Positions 61,342 to 64,000 of a stretch of DNA of 64,000 bases are shown one piece after another. The notes under the pieces were generated by a model. That model did no database searches. It saw nothing but the letters and a program-made list of their open reading frames with translations, and had not been told where the DNA came from. The DNA lies in the NCBI GenBank assembly GCA_903825445.1, contig CAIKAS010000011.1, positions 1 to 64,000 on the forward strand, written 5' to 3'. The position numbers and the translations under genes are program-made. Numbering within the stretch: position 1 is the first letter of the stretch; every line of letters starts with the position of its first letter. Origin of the DNA: an uncultured Acidobacteriia bacterium (lineage in GTDB: Bacteria > Acidobacteriota > Terriglobia > Bryobacterales > Bryobacteraceae).

Positions 61342-61940
61342 ATGAAGACAAGCACTATTGCTGCGATCTTTATGGCAACCGCAACGGTGGGTACCGTTCA
61401 GGCGAACGACCTCGTCTATGACGTCGACCTGGTAGCGGGGGCGGATACTATTACCGGCACCATCACGACCGACGGAACCAGTGGGACTATATATTTCAAC
61501 AATGTACTCAGCTTTGACCTGTCCATTTTCGACGGCACGAATACGCTGGAGGCCACTACGGCTAATGGTGGCTATCTGGCTGAATACGACGTGGGGAATT
61601 TCTTCCAGGCAACAAGTTCGGAACTCACATATGGCGGCGATGGCACGGCGGGTTTGAGTTATTTTGGGCTGATGGTAATTCTGGCTTTTTTTGCCTCCAG
61701 TCGGATGCGTGCTACGACTTTTCCGGAAACGGATATGGAGCGTACGACGGCTTGACAAATCTGCAGGTACAGCCTGAATCCGACACGTCCGTGGTCGGCA
61801 CGGTCGCTGGCGCCAGCGCACCCGAACCGGGTACGGTGGCGCTGATTCTCGGCGGCTTGGGTCTCGTGGCTGGACGCCGATTGGCGCAGAAGAGCAACCT
61901 CTGGTACCGCCATTTCCACATCCGCAAGAGTTCACGTTAA
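61342..61940 (+). pseudogene. Frameshifted PEP-CTERM protein gene
   Basis: A PEP-CTERM gene split into two frames. The first (from 61342, signal MKTSTIAAIFMATATVGTVQ) reads to about 61650 (SELTYGGDGTAG). The second continues from about 61653 as FELFWADGNSGFFCLQSDAC and ends with SAPEPGTVALILGGLGLVAG and a basic tail at 61940. The first frame runs into a stop at 61755. The switch lies in GCGGGTTTGAG (about 61647-61657) and fits one missing base. It may be a real mutation or a sequencing error. Confidence 0.8.
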
Positions 61941-61970
61941 ACACCCCGCCACCCACGGGTGTTTTTCTTT
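61939..61970 (+). terminator. Hairpin terminator after the broken PEP-CTERM gene
   Basis: A 7-bp stem AACACCC (61940-61946) with GGGTGTT (61957-61963) and a T-run (GTTTTTCTTT) on the plus strand, directly after the stop of the PEP-CTERM frame. Confidence 0.75.
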
Positions 61971-62026
61971 GTAGCTCTGAGCGAACACCCAGAAGTTAGG
62001 TACCCGGCCGGAGGGAGCGGGATACA

Positions 62027-64000
62027 ATGCTTCTCGCCATGAGATTTCTCGTTTGCCTGCTGGGCCTGTGCGCGGTTGTCGCCGCACAACCTCCGGTGAT
62101 TCCTGTCGGCATGGATGCCTATCGCCAATGGGCGCGGTGGGCCTATCAGCGCATCGGCGCGCGCGCTTACATGCGGAGCACGTATGACCGCAGCGGCGGC
62201 AACGAGCGCGCCGACGCCTCGCATTTCCTTTATCAGGAAGCCGATGACTTCAATGTGTCTCTGGATCTGGAAGGACCGGGAATCCTTTACTTTGTGCGCT
62301 ACAACCACTGGCATGGCAGTCCGTGGCACTACGAGGTGGATCACGTGGACCACGTAGTGCAGGAAACCACGACGGCCGATCCACTGCACCCGGCGCAGGG
62401 TTCGACGTTTTTGCCCGTGCTCTCTTTCCCGAAGCCTCTGGCCTGGACGTGGGCAGATACCAAAGGCGCGGATCTTAGCTGGATTCCAATCGGGTTTGCG
62501 CAATCGCTCCGCATGGCGTATTCGCGTACGTTTTATGGGACTGGGTATTACATCTACGATCAGTTCGTGCCTGGTGCAAAGCTGTCGCGTCCAATTACAC
62601 CGTGGAACGCCGAGCCTCCCGATGCGGATGTGCTTCAGCTGGTGGGTCTGGCGGGCAGCGATCTCGCTCCTGCCGGAACGGATGGGATTCAGGAACGGTC
62701 AGGCAAAGTTCACGTAGTCGCGAGCGGTGCCGTTCCGGTATGGAGCGAACCACGCGGAGCGCAGATGGTAAGGGCAATCGAGTTCTCCGTGCCCCGGGCG
62801 CAGGCGCTGGACTTTTCCAGCGTCCGCCTGCGCGTAACGTGGGACGGGCGGGCCGAGCCATCCGTCGATGCGCCGATCGGGCTGTTCTTTGGAGCTGGTG
62901 TTCTGTACAACCGTGACAATCGCGAGTACCTGGTGAAGTCGTTCCCTATGGTTGTACGGTACGGCGCGGATCGCGTCTACCTTAGCTGTTATTTCCCCAT
63001 GCCATTCTTTCGTTCGGCGCGCCTGGAATTAGTGGGAGCGGGCGTTGCGGTCGGCGATGTGGAGTGGAAAGTGCGCACCGCGCCTTACCGCGACGGGCTG
63101 AATCAGGTGGGATATTTTCACGCTACTTACAAGGATCACGCTACGCCAGAACCAGGCAGAGACCTGGTTCTGCTGGATACGACAAAAACTGAAGGCGGCG
63201 GCAACTGGTCGGGATCGTTCGTGGGGACATCATTTATCTTTTCGCACGCAGCGGTGCTGAATACGCTGGAGGGCGATCCGCGCTTCTTTTTCGACGACAG
63301 CCGAACCCCGCAGGCGCAGGGCACCGGAACGGAAGAATGGGGCGGCGGCGGGGACTACTGGGGCGGAGAGAACATGACGCTGCCGTTTGCGGGTCATCCG
63401 GCCGGCGCGAAGAGTGCGCAGGCGGCGGTGGGCGAGGAAGACAAGATCGAATCGGCCTATCGATTTTTGCTGGCGGATTTGATGCCGTTCGGCAGGAATG
63501 CACGCATCCAGCTGGAGCATGGAGGCGTGAACGAATCGACGCAGCACTACGAGACGGTTGCTTACTGGTATGGGCTTCCAGCGGCTTCTCTGGTTCAGAC
63601 GGATGAGTTGATCGTAGGGAATGAAGCAAGTGAACGGCTACACCGATATGCGTCACCGGAGGCCTCGGCGCCTTATGAAATTACTTCGCGCTATGAGTGG
63701 GGACCGGACACGCTTCAGGGCCAGGAGATTTTTGCCGCTGAGACGGATCGGGGCCGTACGACGAAGACGGCTTCCGAGTTTACAGTGAAGATCGATCCGC
63801 ATAACTTCGGCGTCATGCTGCGACGGAAACTGGATTATTCGTTTCCAAATCAGAGAGCGGAGGTATTCGTGGCGGATGGCAATGCGGCGCGGCCTGACTG
63901 GAAACCGGCCGGCGTTTGGTATCTGGCAGGATCGAATACGGCGGTGTTCTCAAACCCTTCAGGCGAACTGGGCGCGACACAACATGTGGTCCAGACATCC
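62027..64000 (+). CDS. DUF2961 exported protein, 3' end outside window
   Basis: An open frame from the ATG at 62027 (GGAG upstream) to the window edge, 658 residues without a stop; an ATG at 62039 is the other option. The signal peptide is MLLAMRFLVCLLGLCAVVAA. DUF2961 features are RSTYDRSGGNERADASHFLY near the start and EGDPRFFFDDSRTPQAQGTG with TEEWGGGGDYWGGEN near residue 425. Members are glycoside-hydrolase-like (GH172 difructose-anhydride/arabinofuranosidase enzymes belong to this group). An exported glycosidase is likely. Confidence 0.88.
   Translation, partial: MLLAMRFLVCLLGLCAVVAAQPPVIPVGMDAYRQWARWAYQRIGARAYMRSTYDRSGGNERADASHFLYQEADDFNVSLDLEGPGILYFVRYNHWHGSPWHYEVDHVDHVVQETTTADPLHPAQGSTFLPVLSFPKPLAWTWADTKGADLSWIPIGFAQSLRMAYSRTFYGTGYYIYDQFVPGAKLSRPITPWNAEPPDADVLQLVGLAGSDLAPAGTDGIQERSGKVHVVASGAVPVWSEPRGAQMVRAIEFSVPRAQALDFSSVRLRVTWDGRAEPSVDAPIGLFFGAGVLYNRDNREYLVKSFPMVVRYGADRVYLSCYFPMPFFRSARLELVGAGVAVGDVEWKVRTAPYRDGLNQVGYFHATYKDHATPEPGRDLVLLDTTKTEGGGNWSGSFVGTSFIFSHAAVLNTLEGDPRFFFDDSRTPQAQGTGTEEWGGGGDYWGGENMTLPFAGHPAGAKSAQAAVGEEDKIESAYRFLLADLMPFGRNARIQLEHGGVNESTQHYETVAYWYGLPAASLVQTDELIVGNEASERLHRYASPEASAPYEITSRYEWGPDTLQGQEIFAAETDRGRTTKTASEFTVKIDPHNFGVMLRRKLDYSFPNQRAEVFVADGNAARPDWKPAGVWYLAGSNTAVFSNPSGELGATQHVVQTS

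Overview
The window most resembles a chromosome segment of an acidobacterium of the Solibacter/Bryobacterales lineage. The evidence is two DUF3738 (TIGR03435) proteins, a TIGR03437-type surface protein, a TIGR03790 protein and four PEP-CTERM proteins, all families typical of that group. The assignment is by recognition; no search was run.

Layout. 1-10218: a bacterial microcompartment (metabolosome) locus. A minus-strand operon reads ackA, pduL, a tandem-domain shell protein, BMC-H, BMC-P, an encapsulated CoA-acylating aldehyde dehydrogenase, two more BMC-P, a class II aldolase, a DeoR regulator and an unrecognised gene cut by the window edge. A divergent plus-strand pair encodes a PduS/RnfC-like flavo-iron-sulfur protein and a PduT-like shell protein. 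Together they would split a deoxysugar phosphate (L-fuculose- or L-rhamnulose-1-phosphate) into DHAP and lactaldehyde, then take lactaldehyde through lactyl-CoA and lactyl-phosphate to lactate and ATP, with electrons possibly leaving through the shell. 10244-14856: a MazEF pair, a POTRA-like secreted protein, a VOC protein, a PEP-CTERM protein, a fatty-acid hydroxylase and DUF3738. 14866-24208: a five-gene operon of circularly permuted ATP-grasp, alpha-E and transglutaminase-like proteins. 24415-32702: membrane proteins, a GT39-like glycosyltransferase, RlmB, an AhpD-like protein, a MoxR ATPase with an unrecognised partner, and TIGR03790.

32744-43124: tRNA-Glu(CTC) and a roughly 10.3 kb integrated element inserted at its 3' end. 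A 24-bp duplicate of the tRNA end marks the right boundary. The element carries a HUH-type Rep, an excisionase and a tyrosine integrase in the order seen in actinomycete integrative elements. It also has a serine recombinase, three HTH regulators, a two-gene HTH-GrlR/LRAT-like module beside the tRNA, a broken PEP-CTERM gene and a large surface protein.

43401-64000: mostly exported proteins (a pectate-lyase-fold protein, two PQQ-type propellers, PEP-CTERM proteins, a beta-helix lipoprotein, Sel1 repeats, DUF3738, DUF2961), plus a TPR-sulfotransferase, IF3 without L35/L20 next to it, and a methyltransferase.

Best candidates for something new are the HTH-GrlR/LRAT-like pair on the mobile element, the rep-xis-int element itself, the redox-coupled microcompartment with a cysteine-rich aldolase, and the MoxR plus unknown-protein pair.
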